Shown one piece after another: positions 25,258-33,243 of a stretch of 64,000 nt of DNA. How positions within the stretch are numbered: position 1 is the stretch's first letter; every line of letters begins with the position of its first letter. Under the pieces are notes generated by a model. The model made no database searches, was not told where the DNA came from, and worked only from the letters and a program-made list of their open reading frames with translations. The position numbers were made by a program, and so were the translations under genes. Source of the DNA: JBDWFY01 sp039976075 (GTDB taxonomy: Bacteria; Pseudomonadota; Alphaproteobacteria; Rhizobiales; Stappiaceae); contig JBDWFY010000009.1 in the NCBI GenBank assembly GCA_039976075.1, forward strand, positions 438,829 to 502,828, in the 5' to 3' direction.

Positions 25258-26265
25258 ATGCGAACTGATCACAACATCCCAAAGGGAAATCTGCATCGGT
25301 TAACAATTCAATCGGATGTGTTGAAATCAAACATGCTTGGAGATCCCGCAGAGCGTCAGACAAATGTGTATATTCCACACGATCATGATGGGCAGGGACT
25401 TCCTCTGCTTGTTGATCTTGTGGGCTTCACAGCCGGTGGTCCTGCGCACACCAATTGGAAGAACTTTGGTGAAAACGTTCCCGAAAGGCTTGATCGATTA
25501 ATCCATGAAAAGGCGTTGCCTCCGGTTGTCGTCGCATTTCCGGATTGTTTCACACGACTTGGCGGCAATCAGTATGTCAACTCACTGGCAATGGGTGAAT
25601 GGGAGACATTTCTGACGGCAGAGATGGTTCCGGCGATCGAAGACAGGTTTGGCTGTGGAGGATCCGGAAAGCGCGGCGTTTTTGGCAAGTCTTCCGGAGG
25701 GTACGGCTCGATTATCCACGGTATGCGTCACTCCGATTTCTGGTCTGCGGCAGCGTGTCACTCAGGAGACATGGCATTCGAACTTTGTTATTTGCCCGAT
25801 ATGCCTAATGTTTTGCGCACGCTTGCGAGAAAAGACGGATCGATCGAAAAGTTCATCACGGACTTTGAAGCCGGACCGAAATTCGGTGGCGGTGATATGC
25901 ATATTCTGATGACGTTGGCGATGGCCGCAAGTTATGATCCGGATCCGGACGCATTTTGCGGAATTCGTTTGCCCGTTGACATGGAGACTTGCGAACTCGA
26001 CCAAGTGCTGTGGGCGAATTGGTTGAAATGGGATCCGGTTTTGATGGCCGATGCCCACGCGGACAATCTCAAAAATTTAAAGGCGCTGTGGATCGATTGC
26101 GGCCGGGTCGATCAGTATAATCTGGTTTACGGCGCCCGGCGCCTGCATCGTAAACTGGAGGCTGCGGGTGTTGAACACGTCTACGAGGAATTTGACGACA
26201 ATCACAGCTCCATCGATTACCGCATGGATCAAAGTCTGCCCTTTTTGGCTAAAGCACTCAGCTAG
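25258..26265 (+). CDS. alpha/beta-hydrolase, putative esterase (EstD/enterochelin-esterase type)
   Basis: A 335-residue cytosolic hydrolase. The nucleophile elbow is GKSSG (residues 143-147, Ser145), in the context RGVFGKSSGGYGS that is usual for the PF00756 esterase group. The likely acid is an Asp in LWIDCGRVDQYN and the catalytic His is in FDDNHSSIDYR, as expected near the C-terminus. There is no signal peptide. The substrate is unknown; its location between the cysteine-synthase-like gene and the sox operon does not settle it. It is convergent with soxG. Confidence 0.75.
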   Translation: MRTDHNIPKGNLHRLTIQSDVLKSNMLGDPAERQTNVYIPHDHDGQGLPLLVDLVGFTAGGPAHTNWKNFGENVPERLDRLIHEKALPPVVVAFPDCFTRLGGNQYVNSLAMGEWETFLTAEMVPAIEDRFGCGGSGKRGVFGKSSGGYGSIIHGMRHSDFWSAAACHSGDMAFELCYLPDMPNVLRTLARKDGSIEKFITDFEAGPKFGGGDMHILMTLAMAASYDPDPDAFCGIRLPVDMETCELDQVLWANWLKWDPVLMADAHADNLKNLKALWIDCGRVDQYNLVYGARRLHRKLEAAGVEHVYEEFDDNHSSIDYRMDQSLPFLAKALS

Positions 26266-26302
26266 CGTATTTTGCACGACCGTTGGATCGTGTGAAATGC
26301 GC
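26265..26302. terminator. imperfect 15-bp hairpin between convergent esterase and soxG
   Basis: GCGTATTTTGCACGA pairs with TCGTGTGAAATGCGC with 12 of 15 matches, the mismatches being compatible with wobble pairs. It starts at the esterase stop codon. There is no strong T-run, so efficiency is uncertain. Confidence 0.45.
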
Positions 26303-26397
26303 CACGCCTTTGTTTAATAGCGTATCCTTATCGCAAAGGTGCTCAACCATTTTCCGAAACATTCTCCGGGATCGGTGCCTGACGATCGACTGCTGTT

Positions 26398-27006
26398 CTA
26401 CTCGTAATACTCTCGCATCGCTTCAAGCAGAAAACCGGCAAGATAGTGGGCGAAAGAGTTACGCACATAGAGCTGGAATTCTGGCTGATTGTCAGCTGTC
26501 ATTGCCAGCAGCACCTGTGTCCGTCCTACAAGCGTCTGAGCGCATTGTCCCGGTTCGAATGTGCGCGGGTGCAGGTCGAATGCGCAGGTCTTGTTCAACA
26601 CATTCCATGACTTTGCACCGGATAAGGTCAGACATGTCCGGTTGTCCGAAACATCGACGACCGAAACATGCTGTCCTTCTGTTGCCAGCTCCAGTTCTTT
26701 GACGATTCGGGGGGCTTCACCATCCGGGGCTGTCAAAAACCATTCAGACGGGCCCATCCAGAACAGCCGTCGGGCATCGTCTTCGACAAAATTGTTTGCA
26801 AGCCGCGGCAATTCCAGTCCGGTTTGTCTTTGGACTGCATGAAAGAAATCTGCATTATCTGACTTGGCGCGCAAAGTAATCTGACTGGCAAGCGGGGCTT
26901 CTCGCAATGCCACTTTCCGGCACGTTGCCGCTAGCAGCGTATCGGAGATGTCAGCAAGCGGCGTTTGAGCACCGTTGGCGTTGGTAAAGGAGAATTCATC
27001 CGTCAC
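26398..27006 (-). CDS. soxG: sarcosine oxidase gamma subunit
   Basis: Smallest-but-one subunit of heterotetrameric sarcosine oxidase, which oxidises sarcosine to glycine and transfers the methyl carbon to THF. The GTG at 27006 is chosen because AAGGAG lies 9 bases upstream, giving 202 residues with an 11-base overlap with soxA; the frame can be extended to 27093 but that part lies inside soxA. Family marks include RLFWMGPSEWFLTAPDG and VDVSDNRTCLTLSG. It is the last gene of soxBDAG. Confidence 0.92.
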   Translation of the reverse strand: MTDEFSFTNANGAQTPLADISDTLLAATCRKVALREAPLASQITLRAKSDNADFFHAVQRQTGLELPRLANNFVEDDARRLFWMGPSEWFLTAPDGEAPRIVKELELATEGQHVSVVDVSDNRTCLTLSGAKSWNVLNKTCAFDLHPRTFEPGQCAQTLVGRTQVLLAMTADNQPEFQLYVRNSFAHYLAGFLLEAMREYYE

Positions 27007-30000
27007 GGCGAGCACTCTCCTTGTCGTAGAAAATAGGCGCGACAACTTTGACCTTATGTGATTTGCCAAGCGACCAGGCGGTAAGATTTTCACCGATGCG
27101 TTGCGGGCCGCCTTTAACCACGGCCAGCGCTATGGAGTGGCCAAGCGCTTCACTCCAGTAACTCGATGTCACGTGGCCGAGCATCGAGATCGGTTTTGGC
27201 GCGGTTTCGTCAGCAATAATCTGAGCGCCTTCATCAAGGACGTCATGGGGATTTTCCGTCAGCAGACCGACAAGTTGCTTTCGATCCTTTTTGGTGGTGT
27301 CCAGACGGCTGAACGACCGTTTTCCGACGAAGTCCTTTTTCTTCTTCGAAACGATCCAGTCCATTCCCAAATCCAGCGGTGTTTGGGTCGCATCGGTGTC
27401 TTGGCCGACAATGATAAACCCTTTTTCCGCCCTCAACACATGCATCGTCTCAGTACCGTAGGGCGTAATGCCGTAAGCCTCACCTGCCGCCATGACGGCG
27501 TCCCAGACAGCGCGTCCGTAGCGGCTGGGAACATTGATTTCGAAAGAGAGCTCCCCGGTGAAGGAAATTCGAAATATTCTTGCCTGGCATGATGCGAGCG
27601 CAACATCCTGAAAAGTCATGAACGGGAACGCATCATTGGACCAATCATGGTGGGGATTGAGTTTTTCCATCACAAGACGGGCTTTGGGACCAGCCACTGA
27701 AATAGTTGCCCACTGCTCCGTAACTGAAGTTAGCCAGACATCCAGATCGGGCCATTCGGTCTGAAGATAATCTTCAAGGCGTTCATAAACCGTGGCCGCA
27801 CCACCGGTTGTGGTGGTCATGTGAAAATGGTGTTCGCCAAGCCGCGCTGTGACGCCGTCATCGTAGACCATGCCGTCTTCGCCGCACATCAGTCCGTAGC
27901 GACAGGATCCGACCGGCAAATTAATCCAGGCATTTGTATAGACACGGTTCAGAAACTCTGCGGCGTCCTTTCCCCGAACATCGATTTTACCCAGGGTTGT
28001 TGCATCAAGCACGCCAACACCATTCCGTACCGCCAGACATTCCCGATTGACCGCTTGCAGCATGTCCTCGCCAGCTTTTGGGAAATATCGAGGGCGTTTC
28101 CACTGGCCGACATCTTCAAATACCGCCTCTTGTTCGCAATGCCAGTCATGCATGGGTGTTCGACGCACGGGATCGGAAAAATCGCCCAGTTCCCGGCCGG
28201 CCAGAGCGCCGAAAGTGACCGAAGTGTAGGGTGGGCGAAACGTGGTTGTTCCTGTTTCAGGTATGGTTTTCTTGTTTGTCTGCGCAAGAATGGCGAGACC
28301 ATTGATATTGCCGGTTTTGCCCTGATCTGTGCCAAAGCCAGTCAGAGTGTATCTTTTCATGTGTTCAACGGAACGAAAGCCTTCACGGGAGGCGAGTTTT
28401 ATATCGGCTGCGGTTGAGTCGTTCTGAAAATCGACGAAATGTTTGGCACTGCCATGGCCGATTTCTTTTTCTCCGGGCACCAGCCAGCAGGGAGTTGGAT
28501 AATCAACCGTTGCCTCGTCAGTGTCCGCCTCGCTCATATCAAGCCCTGCACCAAATCCAGCAAGATTGGCAGCCTGCATGCCCGCTTCAATACCGGTCGT
28601 CAGACATTTGGCAATGGAAAAATCACCATTGGCACCGCCAACGGAAACTGCATCTTGTGGGCAATGATCAGGAATGAAGCAGGCTTTTTCATCCACATAA
28701 CGGAGTTTACCCTGCGCCTGCGAATGCAGATGCACGACCGGACTCCAGCCACCGGAAGTCATCAGCAGGTCGCAGGGGATAGAGGTGCGCGCACCGGTGA
28801 CGTTCGTACCGTCAAAGGGCATTATATCGACACCGGTGACCCTTTTCTTGCCGTGAGTTGCGACGATTGCCTGACCTGTCTGCAGCGGGATGCCGCACTC
28901 CTTGATCAGATCCACGAGCTTGCCTGTTGGCGCCGGCCTGATGTCGACAACGGCTTCTACTTTTCCACCGGCATTGTGAAAATCAAGTGCCGCTTCATAC
29001 GCACGGTCGTTGTTGGTGAAGAGAACTGCACGCGATCCGGATAAAACGCCAAACCGGTTGACATAACTTTTGACAGCTTCGGCAAGCATGGTGCCGGGGC
29101 GGTCATTGTCAGCGAAAACAAGGGGGCGTTCATGACTTCCGGTTGCCAGAACGACCTGTTCAGCGCGTATGTGCCAAATCCGTTGTTTTGGCTTGGCCGG
29201 TGTCGAGGGCAGGCCCAGATGATCGCGTCGCCTTTCAATGGCGACCAGGTAATTCTGATCGTAATAACCGAATATGGTTGTCCGGTGCAGTGTGGTGACT
29301 TCCGGCTCCGCTTTCAGCGCTGCAACTTGTTCGTTCACCCAGGTGAGTGCTTTTTTGCCATTAATCTGACGCTTGAGAGAAAGCAGGCAACCGCCAAACT
29401 CGCTTTGTTCATCGGCGATAATCACGCGCGCGCCCGAAGAGGCCGCTGCACGAGCAGCAGCAAGGCCAGCCGGGCCGGCTCCGACAACCAGCACATCGCA
29501 ATAGACATGCATCTGATCATAGAAATCCGGATCAGGACCGGGAGGCGCTTTACCCCAACCGGCCGCCTTGCGGATCATTGGTTCATAAAATTTGTGCCAC
29601 AGGTTCGGCGAACTCATCATGGTCTTGTAGTAGAACCCGGCGGGAAACAGTTTATGGAACATGCCGTTAACGGCTTGCACATCGAAATTGATCGATGGCC
29701 AGCAATTCACGCTGGTTGCGGTCAATCCATCGAATAATTCAACTTGCGTCGCCTTGAGGTTTGGCTCTGTTCTGTTTCCCGTGTCCAGCTGCACCATGGC
29801 ATTGGGTTCTTCAGCTCCGGCTGTCATGATGCCGCGTGGGCGATGATATTTGAAGGAGCGGGCAACGAGATGAACACCGTTGGCCAGCAATGCTGACGCC
29901 AGCGTGTCCCCTTCATAGCCCTGATAATCCTTGCCATTAAAGGAGAAGCCAATCGGCCTGTCGCGATGTATTCGACCGCCGGTCTTGATTCGGAACGGCT

Positions 30001-30007
30001 GGGTCAT
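26996..30007 (-). CDS. soxA: sarcosine oxidase alpha subunit
   Basis: Large 1003-residue subunit. An N-terminal ferredoxin-like (Fer2_4) segment (about residues 20-100) precedes the NAD/FAD-type Rossmann domain with VVGAGPAGLAAARA (GxGxxG at 176-181), and the C-terminal 400 residues are a GcvT-like folate-binding aminomethyltransferase domain (WATISVAGPKA and FTGELSFEINVPSRYG). This matches heterotetrameric sarcosine oxidase SoxA. The start overlaps the soxD stop by 4 bases (ATGA) and its end overlaps soxG, indicating a tightly coupled operon. It produces methylene-THF, glycine and H2O2. Confidence 0.96.
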   Translation of the reverse strand: MTQPFRIKTGGRIHRDRPIGFSFNGKDYQGYEGDTLASALLANGVHLVARSFKYHRPRGIMTAGAEEPNAMVQLDTGNRTEPNLKATQVELFDGLTATSVNCWPSINFDVQAVNGMFHKLFPAGFYYKTMMSSPNLWHKFYEPMIRKAAGWGKAPPGPDPDFYDQMHVYCDVLVVGAGPAGLAAARAAASSGARVIIADEQSEFGGCLLSLKRQINGKKALTWVNEQVAALKAEPEVTTLHRTTIFGYYDQNYLVAIERRRDHLGLPSTPAKPKQRIWHIRAEQVVLATGSHERPLVFADNDRPGTMLAEAVKSYVNRFGVLSGSRAVLFTNNDRAYEAALDFHNAGGKVEAVVDIRPAPTGKLVDLIKECGIPLQTGQAIVATHGKKRVTGVDIMPFDGTNVTGARTSIPCDLLMTSGGWSPVVHLHSQAQGKLRYVDEKACFIPDHCPQDAVSVGGANGDFSIAKCLTTGIEAGMQAANLAGFGAGLDMSEADTDEATVDYPTPCWLVPGEKEIGHGSAKHFVDFQNDSTAADIKLASREGFRSVEHMKRYTLTGFGTDQGKTGNINGLAILAQTNKKTIPETGTTTFRPPYTSVTFGALAGRELGDFSDPVRRTPMHDWHCEQEAVFEDVGQWKRPRYFPKAGEDMLQAVNRECLAVRNGVGVLDATTLGKIDVRGKDAAEFLNRVYTNAWINLPVGSCRYGLMCGEDGMVYDDGVTARLGEHHFHMTTTTGGAATVYERLEDYLQTEWPDLDVWLTSVTEQWATISVAGPKARLVMEKLNPHHDWSNDAFPFMTFQDVALASCQARIFRISFTGELSFEINVPSRYGRAVWDAVMAAGEAYGITPYGTETMHVLRAEKGFIIVGQDTDATQTPLDLGMDWIVSKKKKDFVGKRSFSRLDTTKKDRKQLVGLLTENPHDVLDEGAQIIADETAPKPISMLGHVTSSYWSEALGHSIALAVVKGGPQRIGENLTAWSLGKSHKVKVVAPIFYDKESARRDG

Positions 30008-30306
30008 TCAATCGGCTCCCAGTTTTTCAATTCTTCAAGGGAGGGTTTCTCGCCGATCTTGTAAGTACCGGCAAACTCGTGAGTGACCGTGGAACGCATG
30101 GCATTGAACCATTGCCGGCAGCCGTGAACATGGTTCCATCTTTCCCGGTGCCAGCCTTTGGTATTGGCGCGCATAAACAGGAAGTCAGCCCACTCTTCGT
30201 CGCTCAAGGCATCCGGATTTTCCGGTCGGGCAATATGGGCTTCTCCACCGCATTTGAATTCGATTTCTATACGTGGTCCGCACCAGGGACATGTGATTTT
30301 CAGCAT
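30004..30306 (-). CDS. soxD: sarcosine oxidase delta subunit
   Basis: A 100-residue zinc-binding subunit. Cys6 and Cys9 (CPWCG) together with His59, His61 and Cys63 in NHVHGCRQWF form the metal site region, with the family's WADFLFMRANTKGWHRERW between them. The ATG at 30306 lies 12 bases after the soxB stop, and the stop overlaps soxA. Confidence 0.95.
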   Translation of the reverse strand: MLKITCPWCGPRIEIEFKCGGEAHIARPENPDALSDEEWADFLFMRANTKGWHRERWNHVHGCRQWFNAMRSTVTHEFAGTYKIGEKPSLEELKNWEPIE

Positions 30307-30318
30307 GATGGTCTCCGA

Positions 30319-31581
30319 TTAATGAGCCACGGCGGCTGCGCCGTGTTCGTCGATCAGGGCACCGGAGGTGAACCTGTCCAATCTGAACGGAGCGTTGAGG
30401 GAATGGGGTTCGTTTTTGGCGATTGTCCAGGCATAAACCCAACCTGATCCGGGCGTAGCCTTAAAGCCGCCGGTTCCCCAGCCGCAATTGATATAGAGGC
30501 CGTCAATCGGTGTGAGGGAGACGATGGGGGAGGCGTCCGGGCAGGTATCGACGATGCCACCCCATGTGCGCATCATTTTCAGTCGTGAAAATATCGGGAA
30601 CATTTCGACCAGAGCATTGATCTGGTGCTCGATGATATGAAATGAACCGCGCTGGCCGTAGCTGCTGTATCCATCAACTCCTGCACCAATCACCAGTTCG
30701 CCTTTGTCCGATTGGCTGACATAGACATGCACCGCATTGGACATCACCACGGTATCATGAACCGGTTTGATCGGTTCCGAGACCAGAGCCTGCAGAGCGT
30801 GACTTTCCACCGGTAGTCGAAAGCCAGCCATTTCCGCCATCACCGACGAATGCCCTGCAACGCAAATCGCAACTTTCTTTGCGCGGATTGTTCCTCTGCT
30901 CGTCTCGACTCCGGAAACGCGCCCGTTCTCGTTCAGGATGGAAGTAACCTCGCAGTTCTGGAGTATGTCGACGCCCTGTCTGTCAGCGCCGCGCGCAAGA
31001 CCCCAAGCGACGGCGTCATGCCGTCCGACACCTGCGCGCCGTTGCAATGTTGCACCCATAATTGGATAGCGCAGATCTTTGGATATGTTGATGATCGGGC
31101 AGAACTCTTTGACTTCTTCAGCGTTCAGCCACTCCGCATCGATCCCGTTGAGATTGTTGGCGTTCACGCGCCGGACACTGTCACGCACATCTTGCAGCGT
31201 GTGGGCCAGGTTCATCACGCCACGCTGGGACAGCATGATGTTGTAATTCAAATCCTGCGACAGACCCTCGAAGAGTTTCAGAGAGTGCTCATAAAGGTGA
31301 GCGCTTTCATCCCAGAGATAGTTCGAGCGGATGATTGTTGTGTTTCGGCCAGTGTTGCCCCCGCCAAGCCAACCCTTTTCGAGCACGGCCACATTCGTGA
31401 TGCCGTGCTCCTTGGCGAGATAGTAAGCAGTTGCCAATCCATGTCCGCCCCCGCCGATGATGACGACGTCATATTCGCGTTTGGGTTCGGGGCTGCGCCA
31501 CTGCTCCGGCCAGTTCTCATGATAGCTTAACGCGTTGCGGGCGAGCGCAAAGGCTGAATAACGCATTGGTGATGTGACCAT
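30319..31581 (-). CDS. soxB: sarcosine oxidase beta subunit
   Basis: FAD-containing catalytic subunit that oxidises sarcosine. The 420-residue protein has the dinucleotide-binding IIGGGGHGLATAYYL (GGGGHG at 43-48), the WLGGGNTGRNTTIIRSNYL segment near the flavin, and the C-terminal GWGTGGFKATPGSG. MRYSAFALARNAL near the start is the usual SoxB N-terminus and could begin at the second ATG (31566); the first ATG is kept. It is the promoter-proximal gene of soxBDAG, divergent from the corrinoid-protein gene across 284 bases. Confidence 0.95.
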   Translation of the reverse strand: MVTSPMRYSAFALARNALSYHENWPEQWRSPEPKREYDVVIIGGGGHGLATAYYLAKEHGITNVAVLEKGWLGGGNTGRNTTIIRSNYLWDESAHLYEHSLKLFEGLSQDLNYNIMLSQRGVMNLAHTLQDVRDSVRRVNANNLNGIDAEWLNAEEVKEFCPIINISKDLRYPIMGATLQRRAGVGRHDAVAWGLARGADRQGVDILQNCEVTSILNENGRVSGVETSRGTIRAKKVAICVAGHSSVMAEMAGFRLPVESHALQALVSEPIKPVHDTVVMSNAVHVYVSQSDKGELVIGAGVDGYSSYGQRGSFHIIEHQINALVEMFPIFSRLKMMRTWGGIVDTCPDASPIVSLTPIDGLYINCGWGTGGFKATPGSGWVYAWTIAKNEPHSLNAPFRLDRFTSGALIDEHGAAAVAH

Positions 31582-31664
31582 TCTTTTTTGAATTGAGGCG
31601 ATTATGCAAGGCGAACAGCCCTAATGCCCGACCAAGGGCGACATTAACTCCTTACAAAACGACA

Positions 31665-31695
31665 GTCACTGACAATAACCGTCACTTCCGCTGAC
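31665..31695. promoter_or_regulatory. GTCA/TGAC repeat cluster between soxB and the corrinoid-protein gene
   Basis: Four half-sites fall in 31 bases: GTCA-C-TGAC (31665-31673), a perfect palindrome, and GTCA-N7-TGAC (31681-31695). The position is midway between the divergent soxB and corrinoid-protein starts, so one regulator could serve both units; a GbdR-like activator is the obvious candidate but this is inference. Confidence 0.45.
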
Positions 31696-31865
31696 CACGC
31701 CTCTCTTCATAAAGGACCGTATATATGCCGCCAGAGGGTTGTAATGGCGGGGATAATATGTCGCAGGCAATCCTTGAGATGTCGTTTGAAGACAACCATT
31801 CGGCGCTGAACGGCCATAATCTCTGAAGAGTGGCAAGCCGCCAATGTTAGAAGTCGGAGCGTTGG

Positions 31866-32570
31866 ATGTCGGAAGAAGAAGAAATCGATCTGCGGGAATT
31901 GAACGATGAAGACCTCGTTCTGCAGATGCATGACGATCTTTATGATGGTCTCAAAGAAGAGATCGAGGAAGGTGTCAATATTCTGCTCGAACGCGGCTGG
32001 GCACCTTACAAGGTCCTGACCGAAGCGTTGGTCGAGGGTATGAGAATTGTCGGGATCGATTTCCGCGACGGTATTCTGTTTGTCCCTGAAGTGCTGATGT
32101 CTGCCAATGCGATGAAGGCTGGCATGTTCATCCTGCGGCCACTACTGGCAGAGTCCGGCGCACCGCGTATGGGCAAGATGGTGATCGGAACCGTCAAAGG
32201 CGACATCCATGATATCGGCAAGAATCTTGTTTCCATGATGATGGAAGGCGCCGGTTTCGAAGTGATCGATATCGGCATCAATAATCCGGTTGAGAATTAT
32301 CTGGCGGCTCTTGAAGAGCACAAACCCGACATTCTGGGCATGTCTGCGCTTTTGACGACGACCATGCCATACATGAAAGTGGTCATCGACACGCTCAAGG
32401 AAAAGGGCATGCGCGACGACTACATCGTTATGGTTGGCGGTGCCCCCCTCAATGAAGAATTTGGTGATGCAATCGGTGCCGACGCCTACTGCCGTGATGC
32501 TGCCGTGACCGTGGAAACGGCGAAAGATCTGATTGCACGCAAACACAACCAGCTCGGCGGAGTAGCGTGA
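31866..32570 (+). CDS. corrinoid (B12-binding) methyl-carrier protein
   Basis: MtgC/MttC-like methyl carrier, 234 residues. After an acidic N-terminal segment (16 Asp/Glu and 2 Arg/Lys in the first 36 residues) comes a B12-binding-2 helical bundle (about 20-100), then the Rossmann B12 domain with GDIHDIGKN, where His115 is the lower cobalt ligand (DxHxxG), the LGMSALLTTTMPYM loop and VMVGGAPLN. Methyl-corrinoid is formed here by the MttB-type enzyme and consumed by the MtgA-like enzyme. CGGAG lies 7 bases before the ATG. It is divergent from soxBDAG and 1 base ahead of DUF1638. Confidence 0.94.
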   Translation: MSEEEEIDLRELNDEDLVLQMHDDLYDGLKEEIEEGVNILLERGWAPYKVLTEALVEGMRIVGIDFRDGILFVPEVLMSANAMKAGMFILRPLLAESGAPRMGKMVIGTVKGDIHDIGKNLVSMMMEGAGFEVIDIGINNPVENYLAALEEHKPDILGMSALLTTTMPYMKVVIDTLKEKGMRDDYIVMVGGAPLNEEFGDAIGADAYCRDAAVTVETAKDLIARKHNQLGGVA

Positions 32571-32571
32571 T

Positions 32572-33207
32572 TTGGCTTGGCTGGAGCTGGAAAGCAGATC
32601 CGATTATCCGGGCACATCAGCCCCGGCCAAAAGCGTTTTGATTATTGCCTGCGGTGCTCTTGCCCGCGAAATTCTGGCAATCAAGCAAGCGAATGGACTG
32701 GATCATGTCACGCTGACCTGTTTACGAGCCAGTTTGCATGCGACGCCGGAGCAAATTCCTGACGCGGTCCGTCAGGCAATCCGAAAACATCGAGACCAGT
32801 ACGATACGATCCTGATCGGCTTTGGCGATTGTGGCACAGGTGGGTTGCTTGACAAAGTTCTGGCTGAAGAGGGAGCGGAGCGTATTGAAGGCGCGCATTG
32901 TTATGCGTTTTTTACTGGTGTAGATGAATTTTCAGCGGCCGAGGAAGATGATCTTGGCACCTTCTACCTGACGGACTTTCTTGCCCGCCAATTCGATGCG
33001 ATGGTCTATCGACCACTGGGGCTTGATCGCTATCCGGAACTGCGCGACATGTACTTCGCTCACTACACGCGCGTTGTTTACCTGGCACAATTCCGAGATG
33101 CGCAGCTTGAGAAAAAAGCTGCAGCGGCTGCTGACAAACTCGGTCTGCCGCTGGAAATCCGCTACACAGGCTATGGCGATCTTGCAACCTTCGTCGGCTC
33201 AGCCTGA
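32572..33207 (+). CDS. DUF1638 protein
   Basis: A 211-residue protein of unknown biochemical role. TTG at 32572 is the start, 9 bases after GGAG (32559-32562). Family-like conserved segments are IIACGALAREI (about 25-35), LIGFGDCGTGGLLD (about 80-93) and HCYAFFTGVDEF, with Cys residues in the first two; the C-terminus has RYTGYGDLATF. It is adjacent to the corrinoid protein with nearly no gap. DUF1638 genes recur beside corrinoid methyltransferase genes, and a role in corrinoid handling or methyl transfer is likely, but there is no direct evidence in the sequence. Confidence 0.85.
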   Translation: MAWLELESRSDYPGTSAPAKSVLIIACGALAREILAIKQANGLDHVTLTCLRASLHATPEQIPDAVRQAIRKHRDQYDTILIGFGDCGTGGLLDKVLAEEGAERIEGAHCYAFFTGVDEFSAAEEDDLGTFYLTDFLARQFDAMVYRPLGLDRYPELRDMYFAHYTRVVYLAQFRDAQLEKKAAAAADKLGLPLEIRYTGYGDLATFVGSA

Positions 33208-33243
33208 TTAATTCCTGAAATCATGATGCGCGTGACGTCCTGG

